Source of the DNA: Treponema sp.
GTDB lineage: Bacteria > Spirochaetota > Spirochaetia > Treponematales > Breznakiellaceae
DNA length: 8,875 nucleotides
Direction of reading: 5' to 3'
NCBI GenBank assembly: GCA_031267115.1
Contig: JAIRZS010000302.1
Location: forward strand, 1 to 8,875
Positions 1 to 7,026 of this stretch are shown here, in pieces. The number at the start of each line of letters is the position of its first letter. The first letter of the stretch is position 1. The notes under the pieces were generated by a model. That model searched no databases. It had not been told where the DNA came from and saw nothing but the letters and a program-made list of their open reading frames with translations. Both the position numbers and the translations under genes were made by a program.

Positions 1-26
1 ATAGCCACGGAGGCTACAAAAGGGGC

Positions 27-137
27 GGCAGCCGCGCAAGGGATAGAAGCGGTATCCTTTTTTGCCGGAGGCAAAAAAGATACAAGCGGATAGCCCGGTT
101 TCCGGCGCGGAGCGCCGGAAATGCGCCCAAATTATAG
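27..137 (-). repeat. Dispersed hairpin repeat, copy 1 (inverted relative to copy 2)
   Basis: This segment matches the reverse complement of 6692-6820. From about 36 to 113 the match is nearly perfect, with one clear mismatch over roughly 80 bases; beyond that it fades. It contains two hairpins. The first has stem CTTTTTTGCC (57-66), loop GGA and its complement (70-79); it can be lengthened by GTAT (52-55) pairing with ATAC (80-83) around a bulged C. The second has stem TTCCGGCGC (100-108), loop GGA and its complement (112-120). The T-rich/A-rich stem would act as a terminator in either direction. No coding sequence is supported here. I read it as a dispersed intergenic repeat of the REP/MITE type; what family it belongs to is not known to me. 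Confidence 0.85.
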
Positions 138-194
138 GAAAAAGCCTTTGTACCGATCGATCGCATCGCTGCCCGCCTTCAGTCCGGACGGCCC

Positions 195-223
195 TTGAAG
201 AGATCCGGTTTTTCCAGTATAGT
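195..223 (+). promoter_or_regulatory. Candidate sigma-70 promoter of the 507-residue protein gene
   Basis: TTGAAG (195-200) and TATAGT (218-223) are separated by exactly 17 bases. Transcription would begin near 230, at or just before the ATG at 232, so the message would be almost leaderless. That agrees with the absence of a clear Shine-Dalgarno sequence; only GTGGGAT lies upstream. A short pairing of CCGGA (184-188) with TCCGG (204-208) followed by five T overlaps this promoter and could be read as a terminator of an upstream gene instead. Confidence 0.45.
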
Positions 224-231
224 GGGATATT

Positions 232-1755
232 ATGGCTGAAGATATCTTTGATAAGGTTTTTTCACTGTTTTCGGGCGATAATGACCCTGACGGGAATAAA
301 AGGGTTTTTTTGCGGCAGGTCCTTAAGAACCTGACCCAGAGCAAGTACGCGAAATTTTTCAAGCCGCGTACCGAAGAGGTTGATCCTGCTTTTGCCTATT
401 TCCTTTACGACCTTTATAAAACCGTCCTGCCTTTGCAGTCTTTTGTGCAAAACCGCGGCCAGCTTGATCGGATAAAGCAGATCACGGTGGAAGCTTATCT
501 TGACAAGACATCTTTCGAAATTGCCCGCAGGATCCGGGCCGACGCGGCAAGCACGATGCTTAAGACTATGAAGCCCCAGGAGCTTACCAAACGGCTGGAG
601 GCGGACCTTAAGACCCTGAGCGCCGGTTTTGACGCGAACCGCACTGTGGCTATCAACCGCACCTACAATCTGATATCCGCCTTTATCCGTTTTGTCAGTT
701 TTGATTTTGCCGTGATCCTGAAACGCTTTGATAACGGGTTTAAAGTGGGAGACCCCAACTATATTCCCAAATTCGCCGCGGTGAGGGCGGTAAATTTGGT
801 CAAGGCTATCGAAAGTTTTAGAAACGCGGCGGCGCCCCTCAATGTGGAAGGGGACTGGAAGGTGGTGCTGGGGATTTTCAAGGCGGCCCTGAACGGGGTG
901 GAGCTTATCCCCTACGACCAATGGCAGAACCTTGTCCTGAATCTCAGGGATGTGCAGCTTTCGAATATTATGGACCTTATGATCCAGGCTACGCTGAAGG
1001 ACCCCCTTTGGCAGGGGCGGGTTACCCGGGCCGAAGAAAACCTTGCGGAAGCGTGGATCGACGCCAAAAGGGAAGATATCCGCCGGCTTATCGACGGTAT
1101 TGTGCTGAACCAGCGGGACGCCAGGATCAGCAGCCTTGCCACTGTTATTTTCGGAACTCCCGACATTACCCGCCTGAGCTACTACACGCTGAAAGAAAAC
1201 GAAATCTACAAGCGGAGCAATCTGGACGGCTTTATCTATGCGGCGGGCCTTAATTACCTTTACGCGTTTATATCGGATTATGTTTACCGGGAGCTTTTGG
1301 AACTCTGCGATATACTGCTGGTCCGGGGCCAGTGGACCGCCATCGCCCTTTCGCGGGAAATGTCCGAGGGGTATCACAGCATGAAGGGTTACAACGAAAA
1401 GATCGAAGAGTTTGACGAAGACCTGGCGGAATCGGGCAAGGACGGCTCCCGGCTCAGGACCGCTTTGCTGCGGGTTGACCGGGATCAGTCGCAGTTCCGC
1501 TATATCAACAGTATTACTGCCGGCCTTAACGAACGCGCCCTGGAACTTATCGAGAACGCCAACCAATCTTTTTCAGTTGTCGGCAAGCATTTGAGGAATC
1601 TTTCCGAAGATCTGCAAAAAAGCCCCCATGATCTGATTATCAACTGGAAAGAGCTTAACCTGGTATCCAAGTCCCCCCTGCCCCAGCGCATTGAAGAAGC
1701 GGTTACCAAGATCGGCTCTATTACCCAGCTGCTGCAAATCATTACAACGCTGTAA
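232..1755 (+). CDS. Hypothetical helical protein, probably the spirochaete DUF5312 family
   Basis: A 507-residue protein of unknown function. It looks like the Treponema-restricted family catalogued as DUF5312; this is recognition of the overall character and the N-terminus (MAEDIFDKVFSLFSGD), not a search. There is no signal peptide and no convincing membrane span, so it is probably cytoplasmic. The sequence is rich in charged and hydrophobic residues in helical patterns throughout, with hydrophobic stretches near residues 143-166 (ISAFIRFVSFDFAVIL) and at the extreme C-terminus (IGSITQLLQIITTL). No catalytic or nucleotide-binding motif is visible. The ATG at 232 is chosen because it begins the longest open frame and sits just after a TATAGT -10 element; the ribosome binding site is weak. 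The gene is alone on its strand and ends 34 bases from the stop of the convergent dehydrogenase. Codon use matches the intact neighbours, so it appears native and functional. Confidence 0.85.
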   Translation: MAEDIFDKVFSLFSGDNDPDGNKRVFLRQVLKNLTQSKYAKFFKPRTEEVDPAFAYFLYDLYKTVLPLQSFVQNRGQLDRIKQITVEAYLDKTSFEIARRIRADAASTMLKTMKPQELTKRLEADLKTLSAGFDANRTVAINRTYNLISAFIRFVSFDFAVILKRFDNGFKVGDPNYIPKFAAVRAVNLVKAIESFRNAAAPLNVEGDWKVVLGIFKAALNGVELIPYDQWQNLVLNLRDVQLSNIMDLMIQATLKDPLWQGRVTRAEENLAEAWIDAKREDIRRLIDGIVLNQRDARISSLATVIFGTPDITRLSYYTLKENEIYKRSNLDGFIYAAGLNYLYAFISDYVYRELLELCDILLVRGQWTAIALSREMSEGYHSMKGYNEKIEEFDEDLAESGKDGSRLRTALLRVDRDQSQFRYINSITAGLNERALELIENANQSFSVVGKHLRNLSEDLQKSPHDLIINWKELNLVSKSPLPQRIEEAVTKIGSITQLLQIITTL

Positions 1756-1789
1756 CGCCGGGCGTAAAACGCGGGCTGCCAGGCAGCTG
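1756..1789. other. Short convergent intergenic gap with weak hairpins
   Basis: Two genes converge here with only 34 bases between stops. GCTGC (1775-1779) can pair with GCAGC (1783-1787) across a CAG loop, and GCGT can pair with ACGC across AAA. Neither is followed by a T run, so no convincing intrinsic terminator is visible; converging transcription may end inside the opposite genes. Confidence 0.4.
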
Positions 1790-2746
1790 CTAAGGATTTA
1801 CCACGTTGACCGGCTTTCCGGCGGCAAAGGCGCGGATATTCTCCACCACGATACCGATAAGGCGTTTTCTCGCTTCGGCTGCGGCCCAGGAAATGTGCGG
1901 GGTAATGATGCAGTTTTTCGCCGCAAGAAGCGGGTTGTCCGCCTTGATGGGTTCCGTGACGGCCACGTCAACTGCGGCGGCGTAAACTTTTCCGGAATTG
2001 AGGGCATCGGCCAGATCCTGATCGACAATGAGGGGGCCGCGGGCGTTGTTGATGATGATCACGCCGTCCTTCATCTTCGCGATAGTGCTGCTGTTGATGA
2101 TTCCCTGCGTGGCAGGAAAGAGGGGGCAGTGCAATGAGATTACGTCCGATTCGGCAAGCAGCCGATCCAGGCCGACATAGCCGGCAATGGCCCTGCCCTC
2201 CTCGTGCTCGCGGGGGCTGTGGGCGATGACCTTCATGCCGAGGGCTTTGGCTATGCGCCCGACAGCGCGGCCTATGCGGCCAAAGCCGATAATGCCCAGG
2301 GTTTTGCCCGCAAGTTCTATAAGCGGGTAGTCCCAAAAGCAGAAATCGGCGCTGCCTGCCCATCTGCCCTCGTGAACCGCCCGGTCATGGGCGCCCGCAT
2401 GGCCGCACACTTCCAAAAGCAGGGCAACGGCAAACTGGGCGGTTATCTCGGTCGCGTAAGAGGGGACATTGGTAACGGGGATACCCCGTTTCCTGGCCGC
2501 CTCGGTATCTATAATATTGTACCCCGTAGCGGTAACGCCGATATATTTAACGCCGGGGCAGGCGTCAAGTATTTCACCGGTAATGGGAACCTTGTTGGTG
2601 ATCACAATTTCCGAATCGCCTATCCGCTCGGCGATCCTGTCCGCCGGCGTCCGGTCATAGCGGGTAACTTCCCCCAGGCTGTCAAAGCCGTCCCAGGAAA
2701 GATCGCCGGGGTTCATCGCATAGCCGTCCAAAATAACAATTTTCAT
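1790..2746 (-). CDS. D-isomer-specific 2-hydroxyacid dehydrogenase (glycerate dehydrogenase-like)
   Basis: A 318-residue cytoplasmic NAD(P)-dependent enzyme that interconverts a 2-keto acid and its D-2-hydroxy acid. The closest fit is the glycerate/hydroxypyruvate reductase group; the exact substrate cannot be read from sequence. Length is normal. The Rossmann motif GFGRIG is at residues 154-159. The catalytic set is complete: Arg236 in NNARGPLI, Glu265 in VTEPIKADNPLL and His284 in TPHISWA. After the second Rossmann strand (KVIAHSPRE) there is no acidic residue in the position usual for strict NAD enzymes, and Ser-Pro-Arg could tolerate NADP; this is inference. The start is fixed by the ribosome binding site GAGGAGGA (2753-2760) six bases upstream of the ATG. 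The gene has its own promoter and shares the strand with the reductase gene upstream, 212 bases away, so it is probably not tightly co-transcribed with it. Confidence 0.93.
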   Translation of the reverse strand: MKIVILDGYAMNPGDLSWDGFDSLGEVTRYDRTPADRIAERIGDSEIVITNKVPITGEILDACPGVKYIGVTATGYNIIDTEAARKRGIPVTNVPSYATEITAQFAVALLLEVCGHAGAHDRAVHEGRWAGSADFCFWDYPLIELAGKTLGIIGFGRIGRAVGRIAKALGMKVIAHSPREHEEGRAIAGYVGLDRLLAESDVISLHCPLFPATQGIINSSTIAKMKDGVIIINNARGPLIVDQDLADALNSGKVYAAAVDVAVTEPIKADNPLLAAKNCIITPHISWAAAEARKRLIGIVVENIRAFAAGKPVNVVNP

Positions 2747-2766
2747 TTTATTTCCTCCTCAGCTCT

Positions 2767-2795
2767 ACTATAACGGCTTTGTATATTAAAGGCAA
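2767..2795 (-). promoter_or_regulatory. Promoter of the hydroxyacid dehydrogenase gene
   Basis: On the minus strand TTGCCT (2795-2790) and TATAGT (2772-2767) are 17 bases apart. Transcription would start near 2760, leaving a leader of about 14 bases that consists almost only of the ribosome binding site GAGGAGGA. Confidence 0.6.
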
Positions 2796-2826
2796 TATTG
2801 TTACGGCGTACTGAAAAACATGCCTT

Positions 2827-2940
2827 GGAATTTTTACCGCAAAGTCGAATCGAGCCAAAGGTTTGCAGTCGATAAGTTAAATGACTTTCCTTCTGCCTTC
2901 TTTCACTTCTTTGACTTCTTCGACTTCGTGGTAAAATCTT
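2827..2940. repeat. Inverted repeat with degenerate 9-bp tandem repeat
   Basis: The motif TTCGACTTCGTGGTAAAATC begins at 2919 on the plus strand. A near copy, TTCGACTTTGCGGTAAAAA, faces it on the minus strand (2849 to 2827), about 70 bases away. Leading into the right arm is a degenerate tandem repeat of period nine: CTTCTTTCA (2897-2905), CTTCTTTGA (2906-2914), CTTCTTCGA (2915-2923), then CTTCGTGGT (2924-2932). The stretch is almost pure pyrimidine on the plus strand. It follows the reductase stop codon and may serve in 3'-end formation of that message, since no ordinary GC hairpin plus T run is seen there. Similar 'CTTCG...GTGGTAAAA' phrases recur between genes in many bacteria, so a dispersed repeat origin is plausible. 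Confidence 0.6.
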
Positions 2941-2958
2941 AAAACCTGTTCTTATAAG

Positions 2959-5900
2959 TTAGCTACAGCCTGTGGTACCCCCGCAGGTGTCACACTTCAT
3001 ACAGGTGCCGTTACGGACAAGGGTGAAGGAACCGCAGGCCGGGCAGGGGTCGCCTTCATAGCCCTTGATACGCGCCTGGACTATCTTTGCCGCTTCGCCG
3101 TAAGCGGGGGAAGGGGCGGAAGCGGGGGCCGCGCCGGCGGCGGGGGCTTTTTCGGCGCTTTCGGCGGCCTTGGCCTTTGGCGCGCCCCCTATGGTTTTGG
3201 CTTCGGCCTTGCGGGTACGGTGGAGGTGCAAATCCGGAAGGAAATCCCCGGCATCCTCTTTGGTAGACGTGGTCATAAGATCTTCGGGCTTTACCTGGCC
3301 CAGATCGGTACGCTTAAGGTAACTGATGGCCAGGTCGCGGAAGATATAGTCGATGACGCTGGTTGCCATCTTGACGTAGTCATGGCCCTGGACCAGCCCG
3401 TTCGGCTCGAATTTGGAGAAGGTAAAGGCGTCCACATATTCCTCAAGCGGGACCCCGTACTGCAATCCCAGCGAAACCACAATGGCAAAGCTGTTGAGCA
3501 GGCTTCTAAAGGCCGCGCCCTCCTTGTGCATGTCCAGGAATATCTCGCCCAGGGAGCCGTCGTCATATTCTCCGGTGCGGATAAAAATCGAGTGGCCGCC
3601 TATCTTGGCCTTTTGGGTATAGCCGCTGCGCCGGTTGGGAAGGGGCTTCCTGACTCTGCGGGCATCCTTCGCCGCAGCGGGTTCGGCCCCGGCCGGCCGC
3701 TCAAAAGCCTCCGTATTGCGCTCTGCCGCGAGGATGGTGTCTGCCAGCGGATCGGCGCCGGGCGCGAAAGAGGCCAGCGGCTGGGACAGTTTTGATCCGT
3801 CCCGGTACAGGGCCACCGCCTTGAGGCCGCTTTTCCAGGAAAGCATGTACGCGCCCTTCACATCCTCGTAACCTGAACTGTTGGGCATGTTGATTGTCTT
3901 GGAAATCGCCCCGGAAATAAAGGGCTGCACCGCCGCCATCATGCCTATATGGGCGGTCCAGGAAATGGAACGCTTGCCGTTTTTCCCCGAGGGGGTGGCG
4001 GTGTCGAATACCGGGTAGTGTTCCTTTTTAAGGAGCGGCGCCCCCTCCAGGCCCATAGTGCCGCAGGCGTAAAGTTCCGCGGCTGCGATTTCCTCATCCA
4101 GGAAGCCCAGATGCTTCAAAAGGCTGAAGCCCGGCAGGGACCAGGTCGCTTCGGGAACCCTCAGGTTTTTTTCCACAAATTCTTTCCCGAGTATCCAGGG
4201 ATTAAACACCCCTTCCAGGCCGAGCGCCGTCTTTACCGCGTCTTCCGCGGCGGCGATTGCCTGCGGGGTAAAGCCCCGCTCCTCCAGGGCCCCGGCGCTG
4301 ATTCCCGGCGCTTCCTGCAGGGTTTTCTTTCCCGTCGCGTAGGAGCTGATTTCCGCGATTGCCTCCGGGCTATAGCCCAGTGCTTCGAGCGCCGGGGGTA
4401 CGGACTGGTTGATTATCTTGAAGTAGCCGCCTCCGGCAAGTTTCTTGAATTTTACCAGGGCAAAGTCGGGTTCGACGCCGGTAGTGTCGCAGTCCATCAG
4501 GAGACCGATAGTCCCGGTGGGGGCAATGGCGCTTACCTGAGCGTTGCGGAAGCCGTGGGCGCTCCCCAGTTCCAGCGCCCGGTCCCAGGCGGCCCTTGCC
4601 GCGTCATACAGATAGGGCGGGCAGCAATTTGCCTCAATGCCCCTGGGCGGCGTGTGGACCCCTTCGTATTCGCCCGCCGGGGCGTTGGCGGCCGCCCGCC
4701 GGTGGTTGCGGATTACCCGCAGCATATTTTCGCGGTTTTCGGCAAAGCGCGCGAAAGGCCCCAACCCGGCGGCCATACGCGCGGACTGGGCGTAGGCTTC
4801 CGCCGAGAGCAGGGCCGCCAGGGATCCTGCCACCGCCCGGCCTTCGGCGGAATCGTAGGGCAGCCCCATCAGCATGAGGAGGGTCCCCAGGTTGGCGAAC
4901 CCCAGCCCCAGGGTCCGGTATTCCCAGGACAGCCGCGCGATCTTCGGCGAGGGAAACTGGGCCATTACAACGGAAATTTCCAGAATAGTAGTCCAGAGAC
5001 GTATCGCGTGGAGATACGCGTCAACATTAAACACCCTGGTATTTTTATCATAAAGCGCCGCCAGGTTTATCGAGGCCAGATTGCAGGCAGTGTCGTCCAG
5101 AAACATATATTCGGAGCAGGGATTGGACGCCCGTATTTCCCCGCCGGCCGGGCAGGTGTGCCAGTCGTTTATGGTCGTGTGGTACTGCAGACCCGGGTCC
5201 GCGCATTGCCAGGCCGAGCGGGCAGCCTGTTCCCAGAGCTTCCTCGCCTTGATGATCTTCGCCTGCTTTCCCGACACCCGCTCCTTAAGCGGCCACTCCG
5301 CGTCGTCCAGGACCGCCTTCATAAAGGCGTCGCTGACCCGGAGGCTGTTGTTCGAGGACTGGCCGGAAACCGTGTTGTAAGCCTCGTCGTCCCAGGCCGT
5401 GGTAAAAACATGCGTATCCACCGAATCGTCCCCCTGTTCCAGGCGGCGCAAAAGCTGGTACAGGTACGTAGGGGGCAGCCTGTCGTTCAAAGCCCGGCGC
5501 AGGGCCGAGCCGAGTTCGCGGTTCTTTTCGGCGTTGAATTTGTCCTCGTCGGGCCCGCGGAACCCGGCGAGCGCCTTTTTTACCGCGTCCAGGTTTTTCT
5601 TTATAAGAGCGGAACCTGTAACCATGGCGGCCACCTTGTGTTCCTCGTCGGCCTTCCAGTCCACATACTTTTCCACATCCGGGTGGTCCGCGTCCAGCGT
5701 AACCATCTTCGCCGCCCGGCGGGTAGTGCCGCCGCTTTTAATCGCCGAGGCGGACCTGTCGCCTATTTTGAGGAACGAGAGCAGTCCCGACGACACGCCG
5801 CCGCCCGAAAGATTCTCGTGCAGCGCCCGGATCCTGGAAAAGTTGGACCCCGTGCCGGAACCGTACTTGAAAAGCCGCGCCTCCCTGGTCACCAGGTCCA

Positions 5901-6522
5901 TAATGCCCCCCTCGTTCACCAGATCGTCTTCTATGGAAAGGATAAAACAGGCGTGCGGCTGGGGCCGCCGGTAGGCGCTTTCGGACTTTTTAAGCTGCCC
6001 GTCCGCCGGGTCAAAATAATAATGCCCCTGGGCCGGGCCGTCGATACCGTATACCGCGTAAAGCCCGGTGTTGAACCACTGCGGGCTATTGGGGGCCGCC
6101 ATCTGATGGGCAAGCATGTAACAGGTCTCGTCGTAGAAAGCCTTTTCGTCTTCCTCCGTGTCAAAGTAACCGTTGTTCCTGCCCCAGTCCATCCAGGTAA
6201 AGGCCAGCCGGTGAAAAACCTGGCGGCAGTCGTGTTCGGCCCCGTCTTCCGGAAGCCCGTTCCCGGGATCGTCGCTGCCGGGCGGCACAGGCAGCCATTC
6301 CTTCCAGGCGCAGATCCTCCCGGACGGGACGCCCGCCTTGCGGAAATACTTCTGGGCGATAATGTCGGCGGCAATCTGGCTCCAGAACGAGGGGACAATC
6401 ACCGTATCTTCCTGGAAAATAGCCTTGCCGTCGGGATTGCGGATTTCGCTCCTCCGCTTTTCGAACTTTATACCCTCGTAAGGCCCGCCTTCCGCCCTCG
6501 TAAAAAACCGCCCAATCTTCAT
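2959..6522 (-). CDS. nrdJ: Adenosylcobalamin-dependent (class II) ribonucleoside-diphosphate reductase
   Basis: This 1187-residue cytoplasmic enzyme reduces ribonucleotides to deoxyribonucleotides with a radical made from coenzyme B12, so it needs no oxygen and no small subunit. The N-terminal region has the family block NSPQWFN (145-151). Active-site residues are present: Cys192 (PHACFILS), the NPCSE motif with Asn467, radical Cys469 and Glu471, and Cys480 (DDTACNL), the partner of Cys192. The phosphate loop APTGTIG is at 667-673. A TSCPD-type domain spans about 965-1075, followed by an Ala/Lys/Pro-rich linker (1105-1143) and a cysteine-rich tail with Cys1160, 1163, 1174, 1177, 1180 and 1186, likely a zinc ribbon plus re-reducing thiols. 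There is no ATP cone at the front and no intein. The ATG is supported by AGGAG (6532-6536) nine bases upstream. The frame is intact over 3.5 kb. An AT-rich palindromic region precedes it; no cobalamin riboswitch fits in the short leader. Confidence 0.96.
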   Translation of the reverse strand: MKIGRFFTRAEGGPYEGIKFEKRRSEIRNPDGKAIFQEDTVIVPSFWSQIAADIIAQKYFRKAGVPSGRICAWKEWLPVPPGSDDPGNGLPEDGAEHDCRQVFHRLAFTWMDWGRNNGYFDTEEDEKAFYDETCYMLAHQMAAPNSPQWFNTGLYAVYGIDGPAQGHYYFDPADGQLKKSESAYRRPQPHACFILSIEDDLVNEGGIMDLVTREARLFKYGSGTGSNFSRIRALHENLSGGGVSSGLLSFLKIGDRSASAIKSGGTTRRAAKMVTLDADHPDVEKYVDWKADEEHKVAAMVTGSALIKKNLDAVKKALAGFRGPDEDKFNAEKNRELGSALRRALNDRLPPTYLYQLLRRLEQGDDSVDTHVFTTAWDDEAYNTVSGQSSNNSLRVSDAFMKAVLDDAEWPLKERVSGKQAKIIKARKLWEQAARSAWQCADPGLQYHTTINDWHTCPAGGEIRASNPCSEYMFLDDTACNLASINLAALYDKNTRVFNVDAYLHAIRLWTTILEISVVMAQFPSPKIARLSWEYRTLGLGFANLGTLLMLMGLPYDSAEGRAVAGSLAALLSAEAYAQSARMAAGLGPFARFAENRENMLRVIRNHRRAAANAPAGEYEGVHTPPRGIEANCCPPYLYDAARAAWDRALELGSAHGFRNAQVSAIAPTGTIGLLMDCDTTGVEPDFALVKFKKLAGGGYFKIINQSVPPALEALGYSPEAIAEISSYATGKKTLQEAPGISAGALEERGFTPQAIAAAEDAVKTALGLEGVFNPWILGKEFVEKNLRVPEATWSLPGFSLLKHLGFLDEEIAAAELYACGTMGLEGAPLLKKEHYPVFDTATPSGKNGKRSISWTAHIGMMAAVQPFISGAISKTINMPNSSGYEDVKGAYMLSWKSGLKAVALYRDGSKLSQPLASFAPGADPLADTILAAERNTEAFERPAGAEPAAAKDARRVRKPLPNRRSGYTQKAKIGGHSIFIRTGEYDDGSLGEIFLDMHKEGAAFRSLLNSFAIVVSLGLQYGVPLEEYVDAFTFSKFEPNGLVQGHDYVKMATSVIDYIFRDLAISYLKRTDLGQVKPEDLMTTSTKEDAGDFLPDLHLHRTRKAEAKTIGGAPKAKAAESAEKAPAAGAAPASAPSPAYGEAAKIVQARIKGYEGDPCPACGSFTLVRNGTCMKCDTCGGTTGCS

Positions 6523-6541
6523 TGTATATTACTCCTGTTGT

Positions 6542-6580
6542 CTACTATATATGGTATGCTATATACCAGCCTATACCACA
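6542..6580 (-). promoter_or_regulatory. Promoter and operator-like region of nrdJ, possible NrdR-type box
   Basis: On the minus strand a TATAGT -10 element (6549-6544) lies about 22 bases before the ATG; no good -35 is found at 16-18 bases. Around it are repeated motifs: TGGTAT (6552-6557) is inverted against ATACCA (6563-6568), and TATACCA occurs twice exactly 10 bases apart (6562-6568 and 6572-6578), one helical turn. The sequence covering 6542-6557 reads ATACCATATATAGTAG on the minus strand and matches 12 of 16 positions of the NrdR box consensus as I recall it. A second box at the usual spacing of about 31 bases is not present, so NrdR control is only a suggestion; another repressor is equally possible. 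Confidence 0.4.
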
Positions 6581-6691
6581 GAAAGGGTTATTACAAGGGG
6601 GTTGCGCGAATCCCGGAAAAGATTCGGAAGAAAAGATAATTTTTCATAACCATTCAAAAAAAGGCCTGTTGCCCATTAGCGGGAAACTATG

Positions 6692-6820
6692 TAATCTGGG
6701 CGCATTTCCTTTCTTTGCGCTTCGCGCAAAGAACGCTTCGCGCCGGAAACCGGGCTATCCGCTTGTATCTTTTTTGCCTCCGGCAAAAAAGGATACCGCT
6801 TCTATCCCTTGCACTGCTGT
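6692..6820 (+). repeat. Dispersed hairpin repeat, copy 2
   Basis: Inverted partner of the repeat at 27-137. The conserved core runs from about 6734 to 6815. It carries the same T-rich hairpin, stem CTTTTTTGCC (6769-6778), loop TCC and complement (6782-6791). Where copy 1 has a simple GC hairpin, this copy has 24 bases (6710-6733) in place of two bases, and those 24 form their own perfect hairpin: stem TTCTTTGCGC (6711-6720), loop TTC, complement (6724-6733). This copy therefore differs by a hairpin inserted into or swapped with a hairpin. It lies between divergent nrdJ and integrase genes and may insulate them from each other's transcription. Confidence 0.85.
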
Positions 6821-6901
6821 AAAACGGCATCCCTGCCGGCCCGCCCGCGGCAAACTCCATCTATCCGCCGCCGGCAAATGAGATTTTTTACCATTTTTGA
6901 G

Positions 6902-6930
6902 TTGACAGTTTTATTTCTTTGTGGTACAAG
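6902..6930 (+). promoter_or_regulatory. Promoter of the integrase gene
   Basis: A perfect TTGACA (6902-6907), a 17-base spacer and TACAAG (6925-6930) preceded by TG at the extended -10 position. Transcription would start near 6937, giving a leader of about 90 bases before the integrase ATG. The leader contains only short possible pairings (ATTAG 6944-6948 with CTAAT 6964-6968) and no recognisable riboswitch. Confidence 0.65.
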
Positions 6931-7026
6931 GAAATAAGGAACTATTAGAAAACTGGCGTTCGACTAATCCCCATTTGTTATGAGAGAGCCCCATGAGAAA
7001 GGGTTTTCCCGTAGAAGGAGCAGCCG

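Larger units (their letters stand above)
6523..7026. other. Long intergenic region between nrdJ and the integrase
   Basis: This divergent gap of about 500 bases holds, in order, the nrdJ ribosome binding site and operator (6532-6580), a stretch with only a weak hairpin (CGAATC 6607-6612 with GATTCG 6621-6626), the second dispersed repeat (6692-6820), a GC-rich stretch in which TGCCGGC (6834-6840) can pair with GCCGGCA (6870-6876) ahead of a T run, and the integrase promoter and leader (6902-7026). A plus-strand open frame crosses it but runs through the repeat, lacks a ribosome binding site and shows no protein-like character, so I see no gene. Confidence 0.7.

Noticed and set aside
184..213. 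CCGGA/TCCGG pairing followed by five T as an intrinsic terminator
   Set aside because: The stem is only five base pairs with a 15-base loop, and it coincides with a better promoter match.
62..334. Plus-strand open frame starting inside repeat copy 1
   Set aside because: It overlaps the hairpin repeat, then overlaps the start of the 507-residue gene in another frame, with no ribosome binding site.
262..1566. Long minus-strand open frame opposite the 507-residue protein gene
   Set aside because: It mirrors the GC-rich codon pattern of the plus-strand gene, lacks a ribosome binding site and has no recognisable protein features.
2897..2932. CRISPR-like array from the repeated CTTCTTTGA units
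   Set aside because: Units are nine bases, degenerate and contiguous, with no spacers.
3949..6639. Very long plus-strand open frame (896 codons) opposite nrdJ
   Set aside because: The nrdJ strand carries all the catalytic motifs and a proper start. The opposite frame is Arg/Gly/Pro-rich and is a by-product of high-GC codon use.
6523..6700. Cobalamin riboswitch upstream of nrdJ
   Set aside because: The -10 element lies about 22 bases before the start codon, leaving no room in the leader, and no B12-box-like sequence was seen.
6522..6881. Plus-strand open frame between nrdJ and the integrase
   Set aside because: It runs through the dispersed repeat and its hairpins, has no ribosome binding site and has no protein-like composition.
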